This document shows, one piece after another, positions 34,776 through 46,606 of a DNA stretch of 64,000 nt. Under the pieces are notes generated by a model. It did not search any database and was not told where the DNA came from. It saw nothing but the letters and a program-made list of their open reading frames with translations. Source of the stretch: Isoetes taiwanensis. Lineage: Eukaryota; Streptophyta; Lycopodiopsida; Isoetales; Isoetaceae. The translations under genes and the position numbers were made by a program. The stretch lies in assembly GCA_021234155.1 (NCBI GenBank), contig JAJEKV010000325.1:124001-188000 (forward strand), read 5' to 3'. Within the stretch, counting starts at the first letter, position 1; each line of letters opens with the position of its first letter.

Positions 34776-35636
34776 CTTTACTGAAATTTGGTGAAAGCCA
34801 TTGGATGCATGATTCAAAGCATTTAGGTTGCCTGAAGGGGGCAACCATGGGGTGTAGGGGAAATGACATATCAGAGGGTAATATTCTTTGGAATATTCCA
34901 AGATATTTTAGAGGAATGACTTTGATTGTTTGGGCTTCGAGTGACAGATAGATGGTGGAGATGTAATGTGCAGTTGTGGTGATGACTAGAGGTAGGAAAT
35001 CTGGAAGCACAGTGGAAAAGTTCAATGCTGCAATTTGTGTGCCAAGGTAATGCTTCTGCTCTAGTCTCACAAGTAGGCTTATGATTTTTATAGGATTATG
35101 GGCAATTTGACTGTTACTGAGGAGCTAAATCCTTGTGAGTGCTTGACCAATTTGAGATCATAGATACTGCAAAGATTAGCAGTGCCATCATCATAGATGA
35201 TTTCCAGTTGGTAATCAAATCTAGAGTTAGAATACTTTAGGCTTTCAGGAGTTATAATATCTTCTCCAAATATTAAGGTGGCAGGAATAAACAAGGCTGC
35301 TATATTATAGATTAATCCAAGTACTTTAGTTATGTAATGATCTCAGCCTTGCTGATAGCCTATATCATTGAAGAAATCTTTCAAATCAGACACAATATAA
35401 TTCCTTGTGGTAGAAGAAACAAGAATTGAATTATTGACATAAGTGATAGATTACTTTCTGAACTGTGCTTCTCAGTCCTCAAAATGAGAGGATCTATAAG
35501 TGGCGCTTTCTCACCATATCACAAAGCAAAGACTAGCATTTCTTACACACATCTACCCAAGGGGGTTGCTATGTTTATAAAATGTCCCACGTATTTCTTT
35601 TTCCATTCAATAGCCTGCTGGTTAAGAAGATGTAGA

Positions 35637-35667
35637 TTATATAAGTCGTATTTAATTAAAGTGGGAC
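35637..35667 (+). repeat. 31-bp inverted repeat, left copy
   Basis: Identical over 31 bp to the reverse complement of 46,607-46,637. GGGACTC words follow on the inner side of both copies. Confidence 0.9.
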
Positions 35668-35849
35668 AAATCTTGAATTTTGGGACTCGGACTGAAAATG
35701 GGACTCACACACCATAAAAGAAATTTCTGAATTGATTGCTTGAATAGAATTACACATGGCACACATAGAATTGGGTTACTTGTTTTCCTCATAAATTTTA
35801 CAAACCACTAGTTGAGAAAGTTTTCAAACTTCTCAATATTATGCACCCT

Positions 35850-38365
35850 CATACAATGATATAGCATGGAGGTTGCTCATGGCCTTGTCCATCTCCTTTC
35901 TTGGGATCTTGTGTGTGTTGTCTTTTGCAATGTGAGAACTTGGATATGACCATACCACACATTCCACCAATTCCCTCCTTTGAGGGTCGCATAATTTGGC
36001 CTCCACTTCTTCTCCCAGCCGGTCGGTGTATTGCTCCTTCAAGGTTGCCCTTCTTGTGCCTCCCAATGGGCTCCCAATATTGAATTTGGAATCCGGGACG
36101 CAACTCCTCTCCATCGAGGCATAGTGGTGGTCACATGAGAGAGTGCCACCCCTAACCATATTGGGCCGGTCCTCATCATCGAGGCCTTACTAGCACAAAG
36201 TATCCTTCCTTGATGTCCTTAAAGGGATCCCACTCGGGGAAGATCAAACCACTTGGCTTTGAGGCCTTACTTCCCACAAACCACTTGGGACCCAAGTGAG
36301 CATTCTTAGGCGTGCTTGCACCTTGAGAACCCTCCCATCTTGACTCGCGGCAGAAGAACCTCTTAGCTCCCTCCCACATGGCTGTTCGGTTTCTAAGCAT
36401 GTTACAACTTTCTCCATTACTTGATTAGGGAGTCCATTTGATTTTTCTTAAGAGTGGAGGTGTGCTTTCCATTTGAACATCATCCCGGTCGTTATGTAAT
36501 CCTTGATGCCCTTCACCCGGTTGGCTAGAGTCTTTGACTGCCTTGAAGGGAGGTAGTGGTTTTGGCTGCCCTTTAGGAATGAGAACTTCACCAAAGAACA
36601 CCCCTTTGCCACAACTTCGATACCTTGTACGGGCATCCACAACTTGTCACCTGGTCTCCACTTATATTGCATGATTGGTATTCCATCCCTAACCCAAAAC
36701 TTGAATTGAAGTGGCTTTGTGTGTCCTGTCAACTGGTCCTTGCCATCTAGCAAGTATCCTTCTACAAATGATTTCCAATGCAACCTCATCCATCAAAGAA
36801 AGCCATTGGGTTGGGGTCAATGCGAGCTCTCAAACACATCCATTAGTTCGGGGAGAGTGGTCACGTTTTTTCTCTCTTGAGCTTGGTGGAGAAAGTTCCA
36901 AAGAATCCATCAATATCATCATGCGTATGCCCAACCATCATGAATCCCACTTTCACAACTTTGAATACTCCCCTTTGCTTTCCAAGTATGACATTGCCCC
37001 AAACATCCATCTATTCTTGTTTTCTTTCCATGGTTGTCCAACCGAACACATAGCTCCTCGGCATTGATTTCTCTAGTAAGGGAAATCATCCCAAGTCCTC
37101 CTTGATTCACTAGGCACCTTGGATGTGAGCTTTTTATCGCCTTTGGTAACAAGCGGTTGATCATCCATCAAAGCCTCAAAAATGGGTCTTTGAAGGGGAA
37201 TACCTCCCTCCCTTCTATCGATCCTTTCTCTAGTGTTCTCAAGCACTTGAAAATAGAGCTCACATGGAAGTTTGGATCATCTCTCCATAGATCAAGCACA
37301 AAATGACCATATGTTTCAGTTCCATGACCATGTGTTAATACACCCCGGACTTACTTTCATCCGAAAAGCGTTTTGACAACGCTTGGGTAAAAGGATCTAG
37401 CTTTTGGCAAGAAAGTCTTGTGTTGGTCCATCTTATCATGAATTATACACAAAAATTTGTCATTTTGCATCTCGAGAAAATGTTCTCCACCGCCAATACA
37501 ACTGTCTACATGATATTTGGTCTCTTTGGTGATCTGCAAATTGCTCCCCTAATTGCCATTCTTTCTTTCTCTATTGCAGTTGATGCAAGTGTATCCTTGA
37601 GTTGAATGCAAGTGTTGCACTTTGAGAATGGCATGTGTTGTAGGACACTCCACGCCCCGAGAAGTGAGTGCTCCATAACTATTTGAAATGTGATTGAGAA
37701 AGAGGCCTACCTCCAGTAGTTTCTAGGATGGAGTTGACCTCCTTAAGGCACTCCTTTTGGATATAGTGTTGTGGCAACACTCTTTGCACCACTCGCATTA
37801 ACCGTGCTTTCGTTCACCTTTTCGACTTGTGGGGCATAGATTGAGACATGTATCTCACAAAGCTCTCGAAGCTGCAATGGCCTTTAGAGTATTTGCTCTA
37901 GGTTTCAAAGTGAGTGCATTACCATGTTGGAACAAAGTGTGCCCTTTTCTAACCTGCTCCGATGATCGTAAAATGAAGACTTGCTCACCCCAAGAATCCA
38001 TCTCAATGCTCTCATACATACCTTCATTCCCCTCAATTGATATAGCGGCCAGTCCTGTGTTTTCATCATATTTGGAATTCCTACACAAGGAGTAAATGAA
38101 ATTAATCCTATCTTTTTGAAGCTGTCCAATGTATTGGGACCTTATAGACGAGGTCATCCACATTGTAATGCCTTTGTGCAATCTAGGTTGCAACACTCTT
38201 GTCCCCTAATTGCCTCGGGTTTTCTTTGGTTGGTGCCATACTTTCCATCCTTTCTAAATATTTGTCACTTCTAGGCCTCTTGGGCACCTTTGGCTGCCTT
38301 TTATGAAAGACATAGCGTCTCTTCCTTGTGATCAAAGGATGCTCATCGACCACCAAATCTTCCAC
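35850..38365 (-). pseudogene. DUF7869-type protein gene, frameshifted
   Basis: Read on the minus strand. An N-terminal basic segment (38,200-38,365) is followed by degraded frames. Near 37,420 comes IHDKMDQHKTFLPKA. At about 37,000-37,060 the L-D-N-x4-E-N-K-N-R-W step appears across a frameshift, and directly after it KVGFMMVGHTHDDIDGFFG (VGHTHDDID at 36,908-36,934). Then WKSFVEGYLLDG, GHTKPLQFKF and DGIPIMQYK (36,640-36,790). This order (D-N-N-K-N-R, VGHTHEDID, WK-F, GH-KP-QFKF) is that of the DUF7869 proteins, which occur as repeat-borne families in plants and animals. Their biochemical role is not established; the conserved Asp/His motif suggests a metal-dependent nuclease or transposase, which is my inference. 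Single-base frameshifts separate otherwise good blocks. It is transcribed away from the plus-strand unit that starts near 39,100. Confidence 0.65.
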
Positions 38366-38780
38366 ATGGCCTTGGGTGGGCCTTGGGGGGTGTGTAGTTC
38401 AATGGGGCATTCTAGAGTATCACCATTCTTGTGTGTAATAAATCTAATTGGCCATCTCAACTGAGCTTGGGACTCCAAAGCTGACCCGAGCACACAATGC
38501 AATCACTAGAGCTTCCACGGGACATGATAGTATCAACCCGATAAGAAGCTTCACAATGCCAACTCCAAGATGTTCATCTCCCAGCCTCTCATCATTCACA
38601 CTATCAAATGGATCAAGCTGCGGTTATTATGCCCTCTGCAAATACCATGCAGTTTGCAAGGGTGCAACAAAAAGGCAACCCATCCTCCTCCATTGGAGCC
38701 TAGGGCAATGGCCTCCTTTGGACTTCCACGGCTCCATTTTACTCATCTCACATGCTCCCTGAATGAAAAAGCTCACATTA

Positions 38781-38995
38781 AAACCATATAGCCCCAAACA
38801 CCACAAATATGACCATATGAACCATATAAAACCATACAAACATATTAAATATAACCATATTAAAATCATACAACCATATTAACTAAAATCATATAACCAT
38901 ATTAAAGGATACAACCACACTCATTCTAAACCATATGTGAACATTGTAACCATATATACCATTGATACTATTCAACCATTGAAACCTTATTAAAT
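38781..38995. repeat. ACCATAT array between two divergent genes
   Basis: About a dozen copies of (A)ACCATAT or close variants spaced 10-25 bp apart in very AT-rich DNA. It separates the divergent DUF7869 and FCP1-like units, so it is a candidate shared regulatory or transposase-binding region. Confidence 0.6.
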
Positions 38996-39710
38996 ACATA
39001 AGACAACATATATAAACATATAACTAACCCTTTCATATCTTGGCATGGCCCACGTGGCGCCTCTTGAGGTCAAAACCGTGGCCGCGGTATTAATCCGCCT
39101 TACCCGTCGTCATGGAGGGCATGGCCCTGCGTGGCAGTATATTATTGCACTTTTACGAGGGTTCGGGGTGCGGCCTTAAGTGCTTGCACCCTCTTCCTCT
39201 CCCCGACCATTCTTCCTCCCTGTTTTTCCCGATGGGGTCTTGAGCTCCCTTGTTTCCTTAGCCCGCTTCTGATCAGGCGATCGATCAAACCGAAAGCGAT
39301 TCGGCGCCATCTTATGGCGGCGGCAGCGGTCGTCCGGGGGCCCTTCCAGCGCCGAAGTTCTCGCGCGAGTTCATTGTTGGGCGGCGTTTACCTTCTGAGA
39401 AGAAAGTGAGGCCCTTTTTTGTCTTTGCTTTTTAGTTTTACGTAAGTCTTTTTAGTGCATTTTTTCTTATATTACATTTGTTAGAGGCTCTTATTAATCC
39501 ACGATACAATTCTGACCGACAAATCCTTATTCACGCTTTGTCAGCGACTATACCCATGGAATCGAAGTGAGGAAGCCTCCTCCTCATCCGGCAAATCTTC
39601 GGGTATGTTTTGTAATATCATACCCTTTTTTAATCTCATTTTCCTGTCTTTGTTCTCCACTTTTCTCTCTCATCTTTAATCTTTGTATTGTTTCTCCACT
39701 TTTCTCTGTA

Positions 39711-39854
39711 TGCATTCTCGACTCGCTGAAGTGAATGGAATACCTAACCGGCACTCCATGTGTACTAACAGGAGTTACGGATGGTTAAAGGCATTCGACT
39801 TGCGAGTCGAATGTAGACAAACTTAAGCATTCTCGACTTCGCAAAGTCGAGAAT
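39711..39854. repeat. TTCTCGACT near-palindromes, first cluster
   Basis: Three copies: a decayed one at 39,712-39,736, CATTCGACT-TGCG-AGTCGAATG at 39,792-39,813, and ATTCTCGACTTCGC-AAAGTCGAGAAT at 39,829-39,854. Confidence 0.85.
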
Positions 39855-42356
39855 CCCATAACTCCACCAATTCTCACAGTAATGCAGTAGCGTGGCCTCG
39901 ACCCGATCGAGTCACTCTCCTTAGAACCATCTTCGTCGAATAGTGCGAAGGGGGCTTTGTGGGCGGGGTGGAGGCCTCTACAACTAACCATGCCGGGGAA
40001 ACCACAGAGGAAGCCAAGGCTTGCATTCTCTACAAAATCTTGCACTTTCTATTCTCTTTTTTTAGTCCCAAGTGCCTCTAGCTTTATGCGAGCCACTCTC
40101 CTTGAACCATCTTCCTCGAATATTGCGAAGAGGAGTGGTTGGGACAGGTGGAAGCCCTCAGACTAACTACAAGAGGATGCATTTGAACCGCATCTCCCGG
40201 GCCTTAGTCCTAGCACGATCTATGTACAACATTCCAAGTAATAAGTCCATGGAAAAGCGGACCTATAAACAGGAATTTCTTTACCCCGATCCAATGTTTC
40301 CTTGTAGAGCATCTACGAACCTAGAGAGTAAATCATCTCAGTACAGAAATCTTTGGACAAAGGAAACACCGATCCGTCGAGCTTATCAGCGGTTCCATTA
40401 TTTAAACACATACGGCATGTTCTACAAGCGAAATAACATAGGCATCTCACGAAACTCACCTCTTCACGCGGTAATTCCTTGGGCCCTTTTATCCGGATCC
40501 GCAGCCCTCGCGAGTCTTTGCTTCTTACGGCCGGTCTCAAGAGTGTATTCGCGATCTATACCTTCGTATCCAGCTACGATTCTCGTATCCCCTTTCCATG
40601 GCGCCCTTGATTCAGAGTTCGGTGCAGCGGCTCCTCTCGCTTCCCTACCTTAGCTCCGTGCTCATCGATCAATTCAAGCGCTTGCAATAGGGCCTTGCGG
40701 TCGGAAAACACACACATATGCAAAGGCTATTAGCGACTTACTGCGTCGCGGCGCCATTAGGGTCGCCATCAGGTCGATGATCCCCTCCGACCTCGAGTTC
40801 CCCAATGCGCGAGGGGAAGATAAACGACAGCTCCACTCACTTAGTCCCTTGATGTGATTCAATTTGAAATAGTGTTTGGGCGGGCTAAGTTTAACCCGTC
40901 TTTGTACCCTTAGCCAGCTTTTTTCATAAATGATTGCATGTCCTTAACTTCAAATTAAAGAACACGCCCGATTTTTTTTACATGCAGTCCTAAAACTCAC
41001 AACAGCTGCTGGAGAAACTTAATTTCTGAGAGTCGTCCGAAGCGGATGAGAGGGCATATAGAAATGACTCCGATCCAAGAAGCGGGCCGGGAGGATGCTT
41101 CGCCGGCGGCAAGAAGAAGAAGACAAACACCCGGGTGAGCTCGAGGTTTTTTGTATTGTCCGGAATACCTTAAGCCCGATCCATCCGTTCTTCTTGCGGC
41201 ATTCACCTCGGACTCGCTTTGGTGATCAGCGGCGAACTCCATTCTTTGTCATCGAGGGACTGGGAGCCAGAGCTTCTTGAAACAAATGGCGAGATTCTTG
41301 GTGGTATGTCGAGGTATCGACAAGTGGGAAGGAGAAAGATCATTTCTACACCAAAGGACACAAGAAGAGCTCAGGAGACAAGTACAAGAAAATCGGTGTT
41401 GTGCTCTCCGATCTCTGCGCCCGATTGAAGCATTTGACACTACATGTAGGGGAGGACCGAGAAGAGTAAGTTCTATCGCACCAAAAATTGGCGATTTCAA
41501 ATTATTCTCACTCTTCCATGAGCAAGGCTAAGGGGCAGAAAAAAAAAAGGCGCCTTTAAATTGTCCGAGAACCTTGGGTGGAAGGGGATGGAAGGGATGA
41601 AGGAGGCGGAACCTAACATCGGGGAGCTTGGTATGGAGATTTCAGTCGGGGAAAAGCATTCAATCAATACGGGGAGCTTCATCTCTTGTCTTTGAAGACT
41701 CTACAACACTCTGCGAGTGGGGAATGTTGTGGTTCATACACAAAAAGTCCACCAAAAACAAAGATGGGGATGATGACACCACGGGAGGAGTCGGATGGCG
41801 AAAGGAGGCGAAGATATGGTCGACTCCCCAAACCTCGATCGGATGATGGGATCGGGATTTCTCGAGAGGGAGCCGAGAAAATGGGGCGTCTAGCTTCGGT
41901 ATTATCCGTTGGGAATATCACACAGGCTGGCTGCTTTGGACATTAGGCGGCTGAAGGTTTGCACGGGAGATCTTGTCTTGTTCAACCCACGGGGAATTTA
42001 ATCCGGCACACATCTTTGGAGATTGAACTGATGGTGCGACATCTATTGCAGATCAATGCACGGATGTCATACCTTTTAGCAGTCGGCAGGTGAGTTGTTA
42101 ATTTGGAAGCGAGGGAAGATCTGCGAAGGGAAAAGGCGTCGGTTACGGGTTGTAGGCGGTCGGCATTGGTTAAGAGGCGGCTCAAGTATTGCGGACGGAG
42201 AAGGAGGTGCGCTTAAAAGGATCAAGGATAGATATACCAAGCGAGAGTCGCGAGTTCTTTTCGGCGGACGCCCGGCTGGCGGCGTATGCTTGCCGAACAC
42301 AATAGCGGCGAGTGCCCGGCTTCGTAAGGTAAATAACTCTCACGAATCTTTCCATT

Positions 42357-42733
42357 CACCGACTCGCGAGTCGAGAAAGCCCTACCATCCTAACATTTGC
42401 CGATTATCACTGGGGTTTCTCGACTCGCGAGTCGGCTTCCGGACTTCCTGAGGAAAATCAAAGGATGTGGAGCTTTCGACTTCGCGAGTGGAGTGGAAAA
42501 CCCTTAGCGATAAAGAAAAATAGACATTGAATGGGTCTTTCGACTTGCGGTCGAGAAAGCCCTACCATCTAACATTTGCCGATTATCTTTGGGGTTTTCG
42601 ACTCGCCCGAGTCGAAAGCGAATATCTGAGAAAATCAAAGGATCACGAGCTTTCTCGACTTCATGGTCGAAAAAAGAAATAAAAGAAAATTAGACATTCA
42701 AAGGGACTTTCTCGACTTCATGAGTGAGAAAAC
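42357..42733. repeat. TTTCTCGACT near-palindromes, tandem array
   Basis: Seven copies of a CTTTCTCGACT-[TC]GCG-AGTCGAGAAAG type palindrome, about 57-63 bp apart. The interval words CCTACCATC-TAACATTTGCC and aaaatcaaaggat also repeat, with a larger period of about 180 bp (42,370 against 42,551). The array follows a splice-donor-like GTAAAT at 42,328, so it seems to fill an intron. Confidence 0.85.
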
Positions 42734-44433
42734 CAGGAGAACTACATTTCTTTGTTTATTCACTGGTGTTTGTAGATACTTTCATGCTCGACATTGGTAC
42801 ATTGTGCGAATCGCCCTTATCGACCGAGGATCATACCGTCCCAGCGCGAAATTGATGGAAAGCATTGGGTTGTCCTCGGCGTCCTAAAGAAAGCAGGGGC
42901 TCCCTCGGATAAGTGGAAGACCTTTGAGAAACTATGGAGATATGTTACTGGAGGAGGGACGAGGAAGATGGCGAGGAGAGGAAGAAGAGGAGAAGAAGAA
43001 AGAACACCAAAGGAAGGCGGGGAGTCTCTCTCGGACCAATATCGACCTCATTCTTAGCTTGAGGTGATGCGGGAGAAATGGGTGAAATATGGGCTCAATG
43101 GACAAGAGGCAAGGTGAAGGGCGGCAATGGAGAATTTCCAAAGCAAAAGGGCGGAGCCCCCAAGTTGTTTGACAAGCGGTTCATGAAGAGGATCTGAGGG
43201 CCTCCGCGGACAAAGCGCTTGACCTACAAGGCAAAATCTTGGAGGGAACAATCCTGTGAGGAAGACCGGGGAGTTCTAAATTGCGGGGATCTAAAGGATT
43301 ATGCCCGCGGTCCTAAAGCGGCGGCGTCTCGCGTTAGAAGAAGGCATCCGCGGAGTTACGCAGCGTTGCATCTAATGAATACCATGAATTTGATTATTAC
43401 AAGGAAAAGGCTGCCCTTGATGAGGAAGACATGAAGGAATTGAACCGTCTATGTCAACCCTACATCAACACCAAGCTGAAGCGTAGCGTCAAAACCCTTC
43501 CTTTCCACTGAGCGTGCTATGGCAGTACGAAAGGAAGCTTGGATCGAGGGGTGGTCCCATTTAAAGGCGGGCGATAAGCTCCCCATTTACGGTTACTTTG
43601 GGACACAAAGGGATTTGGTGGTGCAGGCCTTTTTGGACCCGTGGCACTATTTGCCATCAATATGATCGAAGACCCCACCCTTTTTATGACAAAGGCGACA
43701 TAGAAGCGGTGGTACAAGGCGTGCGGACATGGCCGACCTGGATACTTTTCAGTTTCCTTGTCTTTTTGCATCTTAGGGCAATCAAACAAGCTTCTTTGTC
43801 TCCCAATAGGCGGTGATATTAACTTCACCAACAAGATCATGCACTCCATATCTGAACTTGATCATGAGTGCGGACTTGGCTTGCCGAAGCACCAAGCTTT
43901 GCCAACATAGTTTTGGTTTTGATTTCAAGATCGTGATTCGACTGGATAAGTGGTGGTCTAGCGAGCATCATTATCTCGACAAGTTCATGATCTCTCAAGC
44001 GGATGGAACCCGGAAGGGGGGGGTTTATGGAGGATGTTCCATCGATGGACAAGGTCAGCAAGGATGGTGCGTGGGTCCTATACATAAATTCCTATCCGGC
44101 CAAGAGTTATCAAGTACTTCATAACCAGCAGTGAGGAAGATCAAATTGTATCGCAGTGGTACATGAATGGCTGTTCTCTCGGGGGCTATCTTGTTTGGAA
44201 TGAAACCTATATCCGTGGTTGGAAATAAGGACATGGTTGAAACCATTCAGTCATACTTGGATCTGCTTCATGAGCATTTCAAAGGGGAGGAAGACAAATG
44301 GAAGCGATAAAGGCGGCGAGGACGAGGGAGACAAACTGAGGAGGCGAGGATGTCGAAGGATTGGACCAGAATCTTTGCCGAAAACATTATTGAAAAACAC
44401 GAGATTGAGGTGAGTTTACTTTGCTCTAACGGT

Positions 44434-44461
44434 GTTTCTCGACTAGCGAAGTCGAGAAAAC
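44434..44461. repeat. TTTCTCGACT near-palindrome, single copy
   Basis: GTTTCTCGACTAGCGAAGTC followed by GAGAAAAC. The arms pair almost perfectly. It lies about 25 bp after a GTGAGT donor-like site. Confidence 0.85.
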
Positions 44462-44737
44462 TTCGTTCCTTTCAATACCTTTTCTTGTCATTTCGACTTA
44501 ATTGGGAGAATACTCGTTCCTTTCGGCGGTTGTCATCATTTGAAATTGAGCTCAACGAGTCCGGATCATTGTCAATGGATTCCAAGCGGTTCACGTCGCG
44601 AGGAGAATGCGAATGAAAATCGAGCAAGACCTTTCCTCCGGCGGCGAAAAGAACCGAAAAAGTTAATGATCCCATTTGGATCCGATGAACCGGAAATATG
44701 GTGAGCCAAACTCCAGCTGGGATCCGGTGGTCCCCAC

Positions 44738-45360
44738 CAAGCTTGTAATATTTGGCGTCAATGGAGTATTAGCTGCGGTATACCGCGACAAAGGCGTCCC
44801 GAGATTAACACCTCGCGGATCGGTGAAAGCAGGCATAAAATAGTGTATCAGAGGCCCGAGCTAAGGAAATTATTGAATGGTGCCCTCGCACGGGGATTGA
44901 AGTGGCCATATGGTCTTGTATGGCAAAGAAAAATATTGTCAATGTTCTTGGTGTTCTCGGCATTTCAGTTTGAAGTTCAAGTTCGTTTGGGGAAGCGAAG
45001 GGTCGAAAGCATGTGAAGGACCTCGATCCAGCCATCACAAAGGGGAAGCCTATAATGGTGAAAAATTTGGGCCGGTGTTTATGAGCAATTCAGGACTTTG
45101 GCAAACACAACACAACGATCATAGGCGACTCGCCTACAAGTGCTATCATAGCGCGCAAAATACAATCATTGCTAAGCCATATCGACTGAAGAATATAGAG
45201 GCAGATAGGTGGTTGTCGCCGGACTCTGTCTGTCTTGGCGGAATCCCTCTTTTGCCATTCTTGTCGCCGATGTGCTTACGAACTATCCGAACCTCCTCGG
45301 AACCCGATCCAGGAGAGCAAGCCGATCATGAAAGCTATGGGCGACAAATACTTTTGGTGA
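44738..45360 (+). pseudogene. FCP1/NIF-type (HAD) phosphatase-like domain
   Basis: Blocks in three frames give KLVIFGVNGVLAAVYRDKG (44,738), a YQRPELKEFL-like step (44,850, shifted), IAIWSC/WSCMAKKNI-like sequence (44,900-44,935), VKNLGRVYEQFRTLANTT (around 45,060), IIGDSPTSAIIA and NTIIAKPYR (45,118-45,185). These correspond in order to motif 1 (DxD-x-T/V), the RP-x-L-x-x-FL step, the WS-x3-K-N step and motif 4 (DDSP) of the FCP1 homology domain, as in plant TIM50/NIF-like proteins. The first motif reads G-V-N instead of D-x-D, so the catalytic Asp is absent: either a base error, decay or a pseudo-phosphatase. Downstream, 45,361-45,434 may be the last codons. Cellular role unknown. Confidence 0.55.
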
Positions 45361-45475
45361 ACAAGAAGAGTGACCCCTGCTTTTGGATAGTCAAATTGTG
45401 TGAATATTGTGTCGAACTTGAACACATGTATTGACCATTTTGTAATGAATATACTTGTATATTGAGTTTTCGATG

Positions 45476-45722
45476 CCTTTCTCGACTCAACAGTGAAAGG
45501 CATGCTATAAATGTTGATGAAATGCTTGTACAATCTATTATGATAATGCTTGTACATTGGGTTTCACAGGACTTTTCGACTTCGAGTCGAGAAAGGCATA
45601 CTAGTTGTAGCCGTTGACAAAAGCATTTGTATGCTTAAGTGTGTGATTGGATGCAAACATATTCTAATGAGAATGGTTGTACTTTGACTTTTATGGGCCT
45701 TTTCGATTTCGCGAGTCGAAAG
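45476..45722. repeat. TTTCTCGACT near-palindromes, last cluster
   Basis: Three copies: CCTTTCTCGACT-CAACAGTGAAAGG at 45,476, CTTTTCGACTTCGAGTCGAG at 45,572, and CTTTTCGATTTCGCGAGTCG at 45,700. They lie after the FCP1-like block, with aatgcttgtac words recurring between them. Confidence 0.85.
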
Positions 45723-46606
45723 ACACTACTAAACGTCATTGGATGCGGTTGTATGGAATGAATGTTCTCCGTTGTAATTTGATTTCAAGCGTTCTTTTTG
45801 ACTAATGACACCGTAATTGTTAATCATACTCTCCCTTGCTCGGTGGATTCGGTGCACGAATCAGACACCAACCACGCATCCCGCTCGGGCATCCGCGAGG
45901 ACCGCTCCGGCGGCACGGATCCAGCTCAAAGGCGGAAGAAAACCGGATGCGGGAGATCCGGTCCACGCTACACACTACTTGCTCCGACCTTTGGGACAAG
46001 GTTGCTCATGACCGAGAGGTTGCTCGCTACACCACGGGAATAAAGAAACGGCGAAGAACAAAGAGAGTCGGGAAGCTCAAGGCATATTGCAAGCATTGCA
46101 TAACATCCACGGAGGTTGGGGAAGGGAGCATATTGATGAAAGGTCATGGGGGGCGAGTGGAGAAGTCGGGTGGACAGTCGGCCGTAGCTCCGGAAGGCAC
46201 CTCCACGTGAGGCATTCCAAACTCTTCAAGTTGCCCCAAGGCTTCTGAGGCGGCATGAAGAAGCCACAAGTTAATCCCCTAAGGTGGACCACCTACCAAG
46301 ATGATGTGGATCAGAGGACAAAGACAAGACCGCCATGGTCTCTGCGTCCGATGTAAAATACATTGTATCTGTTCAATTTATTAATAAAAATTCTTTTTCA
46401 ACTACATCTTTGGTTTCAAACTTTAATGAATTTCCTTTGTTTCATTTGCATTGTTTTTGTTCTCGATTCGCATGAAACAGGGAAAACTAAAGCCGTATTC
46501 TGGATTGAGTTTTATTCAAAAAATTGAATTAAGGATAGTTTTCGGAATTAGGTGCTACTTTTTATGTAAATTAACCGGGTTCCGAAAAAAAATGGGAATG
46601 GAATGA

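Larger units (their letters stand above)
33660..35636. other. Intergenic DNA rich in short repeats, no recognised gene
   Basis: From 33,685 to 33,890 the words CTGATATTAA and TGAACTGA recur many times, as in subterminal repeats of a DNA transposon. On the minus strand an open stretch at 35,088-35,294, with extension to about 35,370 interrupted by one stop, has protein-like composition but no match I know. The tandem repeats are listed separately. Confidence 0.4.
39100..46380 (+). pseudogene. Intron-rich unit of unknown function ending in an FCP1-like domain
   Basis: A CpG-rich start (39,040-39,400) looks like a plant promoter and 5-prime exon ending AGAAG-AAA before GTGAGG. Exon-like GC-richer blocks alternate with AT-rich blocks holding TTTCTCGACT palindromes. 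Donor-like junctions are visible at CGGCAG/GTGAGT (42,087), GTAAG/GTAAAT (42,326) and GATTGAG/GTGAGT (44,406). Readable protein blocks include KYKKIGVVLSDLCARLKHLT (from 41,371), AWIEGWSHLKAGDKLPIYGY (43,531), LDKWWSSEHHYLDKFMI (43,941) and DMVETIQSYLDLLHEHFKGE (44,231). The last block is FCP1-like (separate entry). The unit ends with TTATTAATAAAAATT near 46,378. Frameshifts between blocks prevent a full gene model. It could be one gene or several captured fragments. Confidence 0.35.

Noticed and set aside
40072-40653. 193-codon plus-strand frame as a separate gene
   Set aside because: No recognised domain and it lies inside the candidate intron-rich unit; its composition does not rule out an intron-exon mixture, so it is not listed as a gene of its own.
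42357-42733. Regularly spaced palindromes resembling a CRISPR array
   Set aside because: The intervals are themselves repeated and not unique spacers, the arms vary, there are no cas genes, and the DNA is plant nuclear.
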